From contig DATIQN010000016.1 of NCBI GenBank assembly GCA_035470785.1, forward strand, positions 52,903 to 116,902: a stretch of 64,000 bases of DNA, in the 5' to 3' direction. Origin of the DNA: Croceibacterium_B sp035470785 (lineage in GTDB: Bacteria > Pseudomonadota > Alphaproteobacteria > Sphingomonadales > Sphingomonadaceae). How positions within the stretch are numbered: the first letter of the stretch is position 1; each line of letters starts with the position of its first letter. The translations under genes were made by a program, and so were the position numbers. Below are positions 54,386 to 63,200 of the stretch, in pieces. The notes under the pieces were generated by a model. That model did no database searches and had not been told where the DNA came from. It saw only the letters and a list, made by a program, of their open reading frames with translations.

Positions 54386-56692
54386 GTGAGCGACAGCCCT
54401 CCCCCCACCCCGATCGGCACCGACGGAGCCCCTCCGGCGTGGCTCGAAGGCCTCAATCCGCCGCAGCGCGAAGCGGTGCTCACCACCGAGGGACCGGTGC
54501 TGATGCTGGCAGGCGCCGGCACGGGGAAGACCGCCGCGCTGACGGCCCGCCTCGCCCACCTGATCCGCAGCCGCCGCGCGTGGCCGAGCGAAATCCTTTG
54601 CGTCACTTTCACCAACAAGGCCGCGCGCGAAATGCGCCATCGCGTGGGCCAGCTGATCGGTGACGCGGTCGAGGGAATGCCGTGGCTCGGCACGTTCCAT
54701 TCGATTTGCGCCCGGATGCTCCGCCGGCACGCCGAGCTGGCCGGATTGCAGGCGAACTACACGATCATCGACACCGACGACCAGTTGCGCCTGCTCAAGC
54801 AGCTGATCGTCGAAAACGGACTCGACGAGAAGCGCTGGCCGGCGCGCCAGCTCGCCGGGTTGATCGACCGCTGGAAGAACCGGGGGCTCAACCCCGGGGA
54901 CCTCGATGCGGCCGAGAACGAGGCTTACGCCAACGGCAAGGGGAAGCAGTTCTACGAGCTTTACCAGGCCCGGCTGAAGGCGCTCAACGCCTGCGATTTC
55001 GGCGACCTGATGTTGCACATGCTCAACATCCTTCGGCGCGAGAAGGATATCCTCAAGCAGTACCAGCAGCGCTTCAAGTACGTGCTCGTCGACGAGTACC
55101 AGGACACCAACTCGGTGCAGTACCTATGGCTGCGTCTGCTCGCGCAGGAGCGCAAGAACATCTGCGTAGTCGGCGACGACGACCAGTCGATCTACTCGTG
55201 GCGCGGGGCGGAAGTCGCCAATATCCTGCGGTTCGAGAAGGATTTTCCTGGCGCCAAGGTGATCCGGCTCGAGCAGAACTACCGCTCGACTCCGCCGATC
55301 CTCGCCGCCGCCTCGGGGCTGATCGCGGCCAATGCGGAGCGGCTCGGCAAGACGCTGTGGACCGAGCAGGGCGGCGGCGACAAGGTTCGCGTAATCGGCG
55401 TGTGGGATGGCCCCGAGGAAGCGCGCCGCGTCGGCGAGGAGATCGAGCGACTTGAGCGCGAAGGCGCTTCGCTCGAGGGCGTCGCGATCCTCGTACGCGC
55501 GCAGTATCAGACCCGCGAGTTCGAGGACCGCTTCATCCAGATCGGCCTCAGCTACCGCATCATCGGCGGCTTCCGCTTCTACGAGCGCGCCGAAATCCGC
55601 GATGCGCTGGCTTACTTGCGCGTGATCGCCCAGCCGGCCGACGACCTGGCGTTCGAGCGCATCCACAACCAGCCCAAGCGCGGCCTTGGCGCCAAGGCGC
55701 TCGAGACCATGCACCGCCACGCGCGCGCCACTGGCCTGCCCCTCGCCGCCGCGGCGCTTGAGCTAGCTGACAGCGACGAATTGCCATCGCGCACGCGCGC
55801 GACGATTGCGCACTTAATGGCCGGCTTCCTGCGCTGGCGCGAGCTGGCCGGGACCGCCACGCCTTCCGACCTGTTGCGCACCGTGCTCGAAGAAACCGGC
55901 TACGAGGCGATGCTCAAGGCCGAGCGCTCAGCCGAAAGCGCCGGGCGGCTCGACAACCTCGCCGAACTGGCCCGGGCGATGGAGGACTACGAGACGCTCG
56001 GCGACTTCCTTGAGCACGTCAGCCTAGTCATGGACAACGACGCCAACGACAGCGAGGAGAAGGTCACCATCATGACCATCCACGCTGCCAAGGGCCTTGA
56101 ATTCGACAACGTCTTCCTGCCTGGGTGGGAGGAAGGTGTCTTTCCATCGCAGCGGGCACTGGACGAAGGCGGCCTTGCCAGCCTCGAAGAGGAGCGACGG
56201 CTGGCCTATGTCGCCATTACCCGCGCGCGGCGGCGGTGTACGATCCTCCACGCGGCGAACAGGCGGATCTACGGTCAGTGGACCAGTTCGATCCCGTGCC
56301 GGTTCATCGCCGAGCTGCCGGCCGAGCACATCGACGAGGAGACCACGCTCACAGGCGGAGCGTCGCTGTGGCGCGCCAATTGGTCCGAACAAGAGGACCC
56401 GTTCGCCCACGTCAGCACCTCTCGGCCGGACCGCAGCCGCGCGCGGGGGCCCGGCTGGCAGCGCGCCCTGTCGAGCGGCTACGATCCTATACCCAAGCGT
56501 CTCGCGGAACCCGGCCGCAGTGCAGCCAGCTTCGCGGCCAAGCCGCGCACCGACATCGCCATCGGCGCCCGCGTGTTCCACGACAAGTTCGGTTACGGCG
56601 AAGTTGTCGACCAGGAAGGCAACAAACTCGAGATCGAGTTCGAGGCAAGCGGCCGCAAGCGGGTGATCGACAGCTTCGTCAAGCCGGCCTGA
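54386..56692 (+). CDS. uvrD: UvrD/PcrA-type superfamily I DNA helicase
   Basis: The 768-residue helicase has Walker A GAGTGKT (43-49), FTNKAAREM, VDEYQDTN, GDDDQSIYSWRGA, LEQNYRS and VTIMTIHAAKGLEF. It unwinds DNA in repair and displaces RecA. A C-terminal Tudor-like RNA-polymerase-binding segment (IGARVFHDKFGYGEV) is present. Start is GTG. Confidence 0.95.
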   Translation: MSDSPPPTPIGTDGAPPAWLEGLNPPQREAVLTTEGPVLMLAGAGTGKTAALTARLAHLIRSRRAWPSEILCVTFTNKAAREMRHRVGQLIGDAVEGMPWLGTFHSICARMLRRHAELAGLQANYTIIDTDDQLRLLKQLIVENGLDEKRWPARQLAGLIDRWKNRGLNPGDLDAAENEAYANGKGKQFYELYQARLKALNACDFGDLMLHMLNILRREKDILKQYQQRFKYVLVDEYQDTNSVQYLWLRLLAQERKNICVVGDDDQSIYSWRGAEVANILRFEKDFPGAKVIRLEQNYRSTPPILAAASGLIAANAERLGKTLWTEQGGGDKVRVIGVWDGPEEARRVGEEIERLEREGASLEGVAILVRAQYQTREFEDRFIQIGLSYRIIGGFRFYERAEIRDALAYLRVIAQPADDLAFERIHNQPKRGLGAKALETMHRHARATGLPLAAAALELADSDELPSRTRATIAHLMAGFLRWRELAGTATPSDLLRTVLEETGYEAMLKAERSAESAGRLDNLAELARAMEDYETLGDFLEHVSLVMDNDANDSEEKVTIMTIHAAKGLEFDNVFLPGWEEGVFPSQRALDEGGLASLEEERRLAYVAITRARRRCTILHAANRRIYGQWTSSIPCRFIAELPAEHIDEETTLTGGASLWRANWSEQEDPFAHVSTSRPDRSRARGPGWQRALSSGYDPIPKRLAEPGRSAASFAAKPRTDIAIGARVFHDKFGYGEVVDQEGNKLEIEFEASGRKRVIDSFVKPA

Positions 56693-56708
56693 GGCCAGCG
56701 GCTTCCTA

Positions 56709-58109
56709 CTAGAGCGCCGAGCGACCCAGGAAGCCCGGGACCGGGCCGTTCCATTCGCCGTCGTCATCGGCCTCGGCCGGTTCGGGCTCGCGGCGCCTGG
56801 CTGGCGCACGCTTTTCGGCAGCAGGCTTTTCAGCGCGCGGAAGCTCCTCACGAGGTGTCTTCTCGCGCAGCTCTTCCCGGCGTGGTTGCTCTTGACGCGG
56901 CTCGTCCCGGCGCGATCTGCCGCGCCGCGGGCGGTCCTCGGAATCGCGTTCTCGCGGTGCCGGCGGTCGCTCCTGCGGCGCGCGCTTGTCGCCTTCGACT
57001 TTCCCGAACTCGGCGATCGCCAGTCCGGTAAGCTTCTCGACATTGGCAATCGCCTCGGCGTCCTCCGGCGTGACCATCGTGAACGCCTTGCCCTTGGCGC
57101 CGGCTCGGCCGGTGCGGCCGATGCGGTGGATGTAATCGTCTGGATGCCACGGCGTATCGTAGTTGAACACGTGGCTGACACCCTTGATGTCAAGCCCGCG
57201 GGCCGCGACGTCGCTGGCAACGAGGATGTTGATCTCGCCCTTCTTGAACCGGTCGAGCTCGGCGATGCGGCTGCCCTGGTCCATGTCGCCGTGGATCTCG
57301 CCGGTCGAGAAGCCCATGCGCTTGAGGCTCTTGTTGAGCTCGCGCACGGTCGTCTTGCGGTTGGCGAAGATCAGCGCGCTGGTGACGTCGTCGCTGCGCA
57401 GCAACGAGACCAGCGTGTCACGCTTGTCGCGGGACGAAACCTTGACCTTGAACTGCTCGATGTTGATGTTCGCGGTCGCCGGACGGGCGGCCTCGATGTA
57501 TTTCGGGTTGGTCAGGAACTTGTCCGCGAGCTTCTTGATCGGCGGCGGCATTGTTGCCGAGAACAGCAGGGTCTGCCTGTTGGCCGGCAGCTTCTCGCAA
57601 ATGAACTCGATATCGGGGATGAAGCCCATATCGAGCATTCGGTCGGCCTCGTCGATCACCAACAGGTCGCACCCGGTGAGCAGGATCTTGCCGCGCCCGA
57701 ACAGGTCCATCAGACGTCCCGGCGTGGCGATCAGCACGTCGACCCCTTCGTCGAGCGCCTTCACCTGGTCGCCCATCTGCACGCCGCCGATCAGCAGCGC
57801 CATGGAGAGGTCGTGGTTCTTGCCGTACTTCTCGAAGTTCTCGGCGACCTGTTGGGCCAGTTCGCGAGTCGGCTCGAGGATCAGGCTGCGCGGCATTCGC
57901 GCGCGGCGGCGGCCGTGCGCAAGGATATCGATCATCGGCAGCACGAAACTGGCGGTCTTGCCGGTGCCCGTCTGGGCGATCGCGATCAGGTCCTTCATCA
58001 TCTGGACTTGCGGGATCGCCTGCGCCTGGATCGGCGTCGGCTCGGTGTAGCCGGCCGCTTCGACCGCTTGCAGCAATTCGTCTGAGAGGCCGAGATCGGC
58101 AAAATTCAT
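56709..58109 (-). CDS. DEAD-box RNA helicase, RhlE-like
   Basis: The 466-residue protein has the Q motif, AQTGTGKTASF, PTRELAQQ, VIDEADRMLDMGF, SAT and HRIGRTGRAG. A C-terminal 90-residue tail is rich in Arg, Glu and Pro (low complexity), typical of RhlE RNA-binding extensions. The ATG at 58109 begins the conserved domain (MNFADLGLS); the frame extends 11 codons upstream. Confidence 0.94.
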   Translation of the reverse strand: MNFADLGLSDELLQAVEAAGYTEPTPIQAQAIPQVQMMKDLIAIAQTGTGKTASFVLPMIDILAHGRRRARMPRSLILEPTRELAQQVAENFEKYGKNHDLSMALLIGGVQMGDQVKALDEGVDVLIATPGRLMDLFGRGKILLTGCDLLVIDEADRMLDMGFIPDIEFICEKLPANRQTLLFSATMPPPIKKLADKFLTNPKYIEAARPATANINIEQFKVKVSSRDKRDTLVSLLRSDDVTSALIFANRKTTVRELNKSLKRMGFSTGEIHGDMDQGSRIAELDRFKKGEINILVASDVAARGLDIKGVSHVFNYDTPWHPDDYIHRIGRTGRAGAKGKAFTMVTPEDAEAIANVEKLTGLAIAEFGKVEGDKRAPQERPPAPRERDSEDRPRRGRSRRDEPRQEQPRREELREKTPREELPRAEKPAAEKRAPARRREPEPAEADDDGEWNGPVPGFLGRSAL

Positions 58110-58301
58110 CGGGAGTGTTGTCCGGGTCAAGTGCTGGCGCAAAACGCCAAGGATCGGCGCGCGGGCAAGTTCCCGCGAAACCGTCGCGCGCCCTAGGCGT
58201 CAGACCATGCAAAAGTCAAGGAAAGGCCGTGCGCTGCGCGGGCGACATAGCGCGCGCGAAGGTCATCCAATGGACCACGACGACCTCGCCGCCGCTCCGA
58301 C

Positions 58302-58874
58302 TCAGTCCTTCAGCGCCACTAGGCGGCTGATGCGAGAAACCTGACAGGTTGCTCCGGTCCGCGCGCGAAGCGTGTCGCGGCCGCTGCATAGCTTGCCGTC
58401 AGTGCTGCGCTCGACATAGGCGCCGAGATAGAAGGCATCAGCGTCGCAAGCGCGCTCGAGCGCTGCGCTGAGCATGTGGCGGTCGCGCATGAACAAGAGC
58501 AGGCGATTGGGGCGAAGCGGGGCGATACCGGCGATATCGTCTAACGGCACGCAACCGTGAAACTTCTTTTCCCTGTAGCGCATTGGACCGTCGTCGCGCG
58601 GCGGCGGATCGAACATTTCGCGCCGGGCGGCCGGCGGGCTCGGCACGAGTCGGATAATCACGTGCTGTTCGATGCGAACCTGTTCCTGCGCCTCTGGCCG
58701 GTAGCTTTCGCGAAAATTGCGAAAAGGATCGGGTTCCTCCCGAGCCGCCCCGAACTTGGAGGTCACCGGCACGGAGCGAGCTTCTTCAACCGCCCGTGGC
58801 GCAGGCGCGAACGCCCCCGGCGGGGCCGGCACGACCAGCACGAAAGCAGCTGCGATGGCGGCGAAGCTGTTCAT
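58302..58874 (-). CDS. Exported protein of unknown function
   Basis: The 190-residue product has a hydrophobic leader (SFAAIAAAFVLVVPAP) and a mature part with four cysteines (HGCVPLDD, ERACDAD, KLCSGR, ATCQVSR). The motif DDIAGIAPLRPNRLLLFMRD stands out. I recognise no characterised family. It is divergent from the flavoprotein gene. Confidence 0.65.
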   Translation of the reverse strand: MNSFAAIAAAFVLVVPAPPGAFAPAPRAVEEARSVPVTSKFGAAREEPDPFRNFRESYRPEAQEQVRIEQHVIIRLVPSPPAARREMFDPPPRDDGPMRYREKKFHGCVPLDDIAGIAPLRPNRLLLFMRDRHMLSAALERACDADAFYLGAYVERSTDGKLCSGRDTLRARTGATCQVSRISRLVALKD

Positions 58875-59006
58875 CAATCGCGGTTGGGCCTCAGGCGGCC
58901 GATTTCCGGCCAATCGCGTCGGTCCTTAGGCTCGTCGCTTGAATGTTCGCTTAACTCGCGGTTTGGGCTTTGCAAGGCAGCGCCGACGCTGGCAGAGCGT
59001 GGCACG

Positions 59007-60452
59007 ATGGCAACACACGACTTCCTCGAAGCAGCCGCCGACATGCTCGGTCCGCGCGGATTGACGCGCGATCCAGAGCTCGTCGGCCCGTGGCTCACCG
59101 ACTGGCGCGGCCGGTATACCGGCAAGGCGCTCGCCCTCGCCTCGCCGGCCTCGACCGCTGAAGTCGCGGCGCTGGTCAAATTGTGCGCCGAACATCGGGT
59201 GCCCATTGTGCCGCAGGGAGGTAACAGCGGCATGTGCGGCGGCGCCACGCCCGATGAGAGCGGGCATGCCCTTCTCCTCTCGCTGCGACGGATGAACGTC
59301 ATCCGCCGGCTCGATGCCGGCGCTCGCGAGGCCGAGTGCGAAGCAGGCGTCATCCTGCAAACGCTGCACGAAGCCGCCGGCGCCGAGGGTCTACGCTTTC
59401 CTCTGACGCTGGGCGGCAAGGGCACGGCTACGATCGGTGGCCTGATCTCAACCAACGCCGGGGGCACGCAAGTGCTGCGCCACGGTTCGATGCGCGCGCA
59501 AGTGCTGGGGTTGGAAGCAGTACTGGCCGATGGCAGCGTGTTCAGCGCCCTAACCCCGCTCAAGAAGGACAATCGCGGGTTCGATCTCAAGCAATTGCTG
59601 ATCGGCTCCGAGGGAACGTTGGGCATCGTCACCGCGGCGACGCTACGGTTGCTACCGGCGCTGGCCGACCGGTCGGTGCTGTGGGCCGGGCTCGGCGCGG
59701 TCGGCGATGCGCCCAGGCTTCTCGCACACGCGGAGGACATCGCCGGCAGCGCTCTCGAAGGGTTCGAACTAATTCCGCGCCACAGCCTCGAGGCGGTGCT
59801 CGCGCATGTGCCCGGCTCACGCAATCCGCTAGCGGGCGAGCATGCTTGGCATGTTCTTATCGAACTCGCCGCCGCCCGCGCCCAGGCCGATGCTCTGCCA
59901 GGGCTCGCGCGAACGCTGCTCGAAAGCGCATTCGCCGCAGGCCTCGTGGAGGATGCGACGATTGCAGCCAACGACGCCCAGGCCGAGGCGTTCTGGCTGC
60001 TGCGCGACGAGATCGCCCCGGCAGAACGCGCGCTCGGCCCTGCGATGCAGCACGACATCTCCGTGCCGGTCGCAAGCATGGCGTCATTCATCGATCAAAC
60101 GGCCCCGCAGGTCGAAGCGCGATTTCCCGGGGTCAGGGTGGTCGCATTCGGCCACTTGGGCGACGGTAACGTCCATTACCACGTCCTCGCACCAGAGGGG
60201 GCGAAGCGGGGCGAATGGGAGCTGCATGAAGGCAAGAAAATCAGCTCCTTCGTGCATGATCTTGTGACGAAATGGCAAGGCTCGATCAGTGCCGAACATG
60301 GCATCGGACAGCTCAAGCGCGACGAACTCGGGCGGCTCGGCGATCCGGTCCAGCTTCATCTTATGCGCGCGGTCAAGAAAGCGCTCGACCCGCAAGGGCT
60401 GCTCAATCCGGGCAAGCTTGTGCCGCTTGCGCAGGACGCCGCCACCCCGTAA
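59007..60452 (+). CDS. FAD-binding D-lactate/glycolate dehydrogenase-like oxidase
   Basis: The 481-residue flavoprotein has the PCMH-type FAD site (VPIVPQGGNSGMCGGA, TNAGGTQVLRHGSMR) and the GlcD-like C-terminus with HLGDGNVHYH and SAEHGIGQLK. It oxidises a D-2-hydroxy acid. The ATG at 59007 begins the conserved fold. The frame is open upstream but antisense to the preceding gene. Confidence 0.88.
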   Translation: MATHDFLEAAADMLGPRGLTRDPELVGPWLTDWRGRYTGKALALASPASTAEVAALVKLCAEHRVPIVPQGGNSGMCGGATPDESGHALLLSLRRMNVIRRLDAGAREAECEAGVILQTLHEAAGAEGLRFPLTLGGKGTATIGGLISTNAGGTQVLRHGSMRAQVLGLEAVLADGSVFSALTPLKKDNRGFDLKQLLIGSEGTLGIVTAATLRLLPALADRSVLWAGLGAVGDAPRLLAHAEDIAGSALEGFELIPRHSLEAVLAHVPGSRNPLAGEHAWHVLIELAAARAQADALPGLARTLLESAFAAGLVEDATIAANDAQAEAFWLLRDEIAPAERALGPAMQHDISVPVASMASFIDQTAPQVEARFPGVRVVAFGHLGDGNVHYHVLAPEGAKRGEWELHEGKKISSFVHDLVTKWQGSISAEHGIGQLKRDELGRLGDPVQLHLMRAVKKALDPQGLLNPGKLVPLAQDAATP

Positions 60453-60520
60453 AGCGCGCCCTTCGAACGGCCGGGCACCCTCGCGTGCAGGCGAAACAGA
60501 CACATTGTCGGAGAGACCCG

Positions 60521-61315
60521 ATGGCCAGCGCGCCGCAGCCCCAATTGCCCTTATTCTACAAAGACCTCGCCCCACTCAACAGCCGCGATCACGCAAAATT
60601 CCGCGCTCGCACGCTCGACCGGGCGCCGTGGGTCGTGGGCCAGCACGCGATCCCGCTTACGGTGGACGAGTTTGGTCTGGCTCATCGCTATTTTCCGATC
60701 GTCTTTTCGGTCGGCGACGACCCGGTTCCGCTGGCGCTGATGGGGCTCAACGAAGGGGTCAACGTATTCTTCGACGACGACGGCGTGGCGCTCGAGGATA
60801 TCTTCGTTCCCGCCTACATCCGGCGCTATCCGTTCATTCTCGCGCGGCTCGATCCCAACGCGGACACGATGTCGCTATGCTTCGATCCGTCGAGCGGCAT
60901 GGTCGACGAATCCGACGAGGGCAAGCCGCTGTTCGACGGCGACCAACCGAGCGCGGCCACTCAGGAATTGATGCAGTTTTGTCAGACCTTCGAAGAAGCA
61001 GGCATGCGCACCCAGCAATTCATGCAGGAACTCAAGGAAGCCGGCTTGCTGATGGATGGCGAAGTCGCGATCTCGCGGCCGGAAGACCCTGACAAGCCTT
61101 ATGTCTATCGCGGCTTCCAAATGATCAATGAGGAAAAGCTACGCGAAGTTCGTGGCGACAAGTTGCGCACCTGGAATCAGAGTGGATTGCTGCCGCTCAT
61201 CTTTGCTCACCTGTTCTCACTCGACATCATGCGGATGATCTTCGGCAAGCAGGTCGCGCAAGGCAAGCTGCCCGCGCCGGTGCTCGCCAACGCTCCGGCG
61301 GGCACGACCGCCTGA
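60521..61315 (+). CDS. SapC-family protein
   Basis: The 264-residue soluble protein matches the SapC pattern: FYKDLAPLNSRDHAKFR, HRYFPIVFSV and PYVYRGFQMINEEKL. The family is linked by name to S-layer genes, but its role is unclear; it is common in sphingomonads. The ATG follows GGAGAGA. Confidence 0.85.
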   Translation: MASAPQPQLPLFYKDLAPLNSRDHAKFRARTLDRAPWVVGQHAIPLTVDEFGLAHRYFPIVFSVGDDPVPLALMGLNEGVNVFFDDDGVALEDIFVPAYIRRYPFILARLDPNADTMSLCFDPSSGMVDESDEGKPLFDGDQPSAATQELMQFCQTFEEAGMRTQQFMQELKEAGLLMDGEVAISRPEDPDKPYVYRGFQMINEEKLREVRGDKLRTWNQSGLLPLIFAHLFSLDIMRMIFGKQVAQGKLPAPVLANAPAGTTA

Positions 61316-61351
61316 GTTCTTCGAAGCGACAATTTGCGACGCATCGGGGTC

Positions 61352-61379
61352 TTGAACATTCAAGCCCCCGGCCTATGTA
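61352..61379 (+). promoter_or_regulatory. Promoter for candidate small RNA
   Basis: TTGAAC (61352-61357) and TATGTA (61374-61379) are 16 bases apart, close to a sigma-70 consensus. Transcription would begin near 61386, outside any reading frame. Confidence 0.6.
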
Positions 61380-61385
61380 GAGCTT

Positions 61386-61489
61386 GTCCGGGCGGCGCTT
61401 CCCTCATGGCCCGTTCGGATAGGCGCGCTCCGGCGCGCCTCCTCCCTGAACCTTGGCCACCTCGTGCGTTATGCACGAGGTGGTTTTTT
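61386..61489 (+). ncRNA. Candidate small RNA with CCUCCUCCC motif
   Basis: Between the SapC gene and the amidohydrolase gene lies a transcript-like unit of about 105 bases with its own promoter and terminator. It can form a first stem near 61386-61421, a perfect 8-bp stem (AGGCGCGC/GCGCGCCT, loop TCCG), then a single-stranded CCTCCTCCC (61438-61446), and the terminator hairpin. The anti-Shine-Dalgarno motif recalls alphaproteobacterial CcsR/cuckoo-type sRNAs. Boundaries are inferred; 6S or another RNA class is not excluded. Confidence 0.6.
61457..61489 (+). terminator. Strong intrinsic terminator of the small RNA
   Basis: CCACCTCGTGC and GCACGAGGTGG form an 11-bp perfect stem with loop GTTAT, followed by six T residues. 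Confidence 0.92.
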
Positions 61490-61519
61490 CACGTCCACGA
61501 ATCAGCCCGGCATCGGCGC

Positions 61520-62464
61520 CTATTCCGCGGCGTGGCGCATCGACCCGAGAGTCGCGAACTCGATCGCCAGGCGCCTGACCAGGCCGGCAAGCAACTCGAC
61601 GGTTCTATCAAAGCCCGGACCCGGCTCGTGCAGCCGTTCGTCGAGGTAGACCGCACGGCAGATCTCGAGTTGCAGGGCGTGAATACCGCGCGCCGGGGTC
61701 GCGTGGCGGTCGAGCACGTAACCGCCCGCGTAAGGCCGGTTGTGTGCAGCACGCCGGCCGGCCGTGGCGAAATGGTCGAACGCGGCGGCGCATAGCGCGC
61801 CATCGCATGAGCTGCCGAACCTGTCACCTACGACGAAATCGGCCGAAGCCTGCACCCCGCGCTTGGGGCCGAGCGGCGGCATCGAATGCAGGTCGATCAG
61901 CAGTGCCGCGCCCCAGCGAGCTTTGATCGCGTTGAGCTCGGCCGCGAGCGCCGCGTGGTACGGCGCGTGGACCCCTGCGAGGCGCGCGTCGAGCTCGGCG
62001 CGGGTCATGCGGCGCTTCCATATCTCGCCCAGCCCCGGCAGTCTCCGCGGCACGAGGCCGAGCCCGCCTCGCACTCGTCGCGCAGTGCGCGATCCCTCGC
62101 GTTCAGCGTCGCCCCCACCATCGGCCAGCATGTCCCAGTCCATCTCCTCAGGCGCGCGGTTGAGATCGATCATCGCTCGCGGTGCGTGTGCCAGCAACAG
62201 GCTCGCGCCGGTCTCGCGGGCAACCGCTCGGGCAAGCAGGTCGACATAGCGATCCTCGAGCTTGAGGCAGGCACCGGCGGCATCGCGCATTTGCCCGAGC
62301 AAGCTGGGCGGATAAGATCGCCCGGCGTGCGGCACGGCGAGGAGGACAGGGATCGGCGAAGGCTCGCGCCGAAAGATCGAATATGCATGCGCGCCCGCGG
62401 CGCCGGGAATGACACCCCCTCCGGCGCCCGGAGAATCAGTGGCTGGCGATCCGTCCGAAATCAC
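61520..62464 (-). CDS. N-formylglutamate amidohydrolase-like protein
   Basis: The 314-residue product has the HutG/FGase pattern VPHAGRSYP, IDLNRAPEEMDWD, LLIDLHSMPP and the C-terminal QLEICRAVYLDE. Such enzymes deformylate or cleave amides with a zinc site. GTG at 62464 with AAGGA four bases before is preferred over the upstream start at 62515. It has no other histidine-degradation gene nearby. Confidence 0.8.
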   Translation of the reverse strand: MISDGSPATDSPGAGGGVIPGAAGAHAYSIFRREPSPIPVLLAVPHAGRSYPPSLLGQMRDAAGACLKLEDRYVDLLARAVARETGASLLLAHAPRAMIDLNRAPEEMDWDMLADGGGDAEREGSRTARRVRGGLGLVPRRLPGLGEIWKRRMTRAELDARLAGVHAPYHAALAAELNAIKARWGAALLIDLHSMPPLGPKRGVQASADFVVGDRFGSSCDGALCAAAFDHFATAGRRAAHNRPYAGGYVLDRHATPARGIHALQLEICRAVYLDERLHEPGPGFDRTVELLAGLVRRLAIEFATLGSMRHAAE

Positions 62465-62580
62465 TCGTCCTTGCTGCCCGTTTGGGCACTCTGTGTCAAA
62501 GCAGGGCAGTGGCAAGAACGGGCGAGATTTTTAGAGGGTACAAGCGTAAATGCCGGGTCCAGGACAAGTGAGGAAAGCCG

Positions 62581-62955
62581 ATGATCCGTATTCTGCTGGC
62601 GGAGGACGACCAGGCGATGCGCACCTACCTGGTGCGGGCGCTCGAGAATGCCGGATATTCGGTCGCGGCCGTCGATCGCGGCACGGCGGCGCTGCCGTTA
62701 CTCGAGGTAGAACGCTTCGATCTCCTGCTGTCGGACATCGTGATGCCCGAGATGGACGGCATCGAGCTTGCCCAGCGCTGCTCAGAGATGAGCCCGCGAA
62801 CCAAGGTGATGTTCATTACCGGCTTTGCCGCGGTCTCGCTCCGTCCGGACACCGAGCTGTCGCACAGCAAGGTCCTTTCGAAGCCGTTCCACCTGAAGGA
62901 CCTAGTCCTGGAAGTAGAGCGCCTGTTCGAGGATCGGGCGACCGCCTCATTGTAA
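62581..62955 (+). CDS. cpdR: CpdR-like single-domain response regulator
   Basis: The 124-residue receiver domain starts with ILLAEDDQAMRTYL, has the phosphoacceptor D52 in LLLSDIVMPEMDG, T/S region FITGFAAV and SKPFHL. CpdR directs ClpXP proteolysis in the alphaproteobacterial cell cycle. It stands alone, divergent from the amidohydrolase gene. Confidence 0.85.
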   Translation: MIRILLAEDDQAMRTYLVRALENAGYSVAAVDRGTAALPLLEVERFDLLLSDIVMPEMDGIELAQRCSEMSPRTKVMFITGFAAVSLRPDTELSHSKVLSKPFHLKDLVLEVERLFEDRATASL

Positions 62956-63034
62956 CTTGAAAGCCCGGCGAGGCGGCGCTAGATGGCGCCCCTGCCGCGC
63001 GGGCCCGTCCCACGCGGCTTCAGTTCGATGGTGC

Positions 63035-63109
63035 GGGCGTATAGCTCAGTGGTAGAGCACTATGTTGACATCGTAGGGGTCGCAAGTTCAATCCTTGCTA
63101 CGCCCACCA
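63035..63109 (+). tRNA. tRNA-Val (GAC)
   Basis: GGGCGTA pairs with TACGCCC in the acceptor stem, the D arm is GCTC/GAGC, the anticodon loop TTGACAT holds GAC at 63067-63069, the T loop is GTTCAATC, and CCA is encoded. All stems close. Confidence 0.95.
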
Positions 63110-63127
63110 TCGAGTGAAGTTTGGACG

Positions 63128-63153
63128 AGGCGCCGCACTGCGGCGCCTTTTTT
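63128..63153 (+). terminator. Intrinsic terminator after tRNA-Val
   Basis: GGCGCCGCA and TGCGGCGCC pair around a single base, followed by six T residues, 20 bases after the tRNA. Confidence 0.9.
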
Positions 63154-63200
63154 GTTCGCATCGTCCTATCAATTGAACCGCGCGAGCTTATCTGGCCTAC

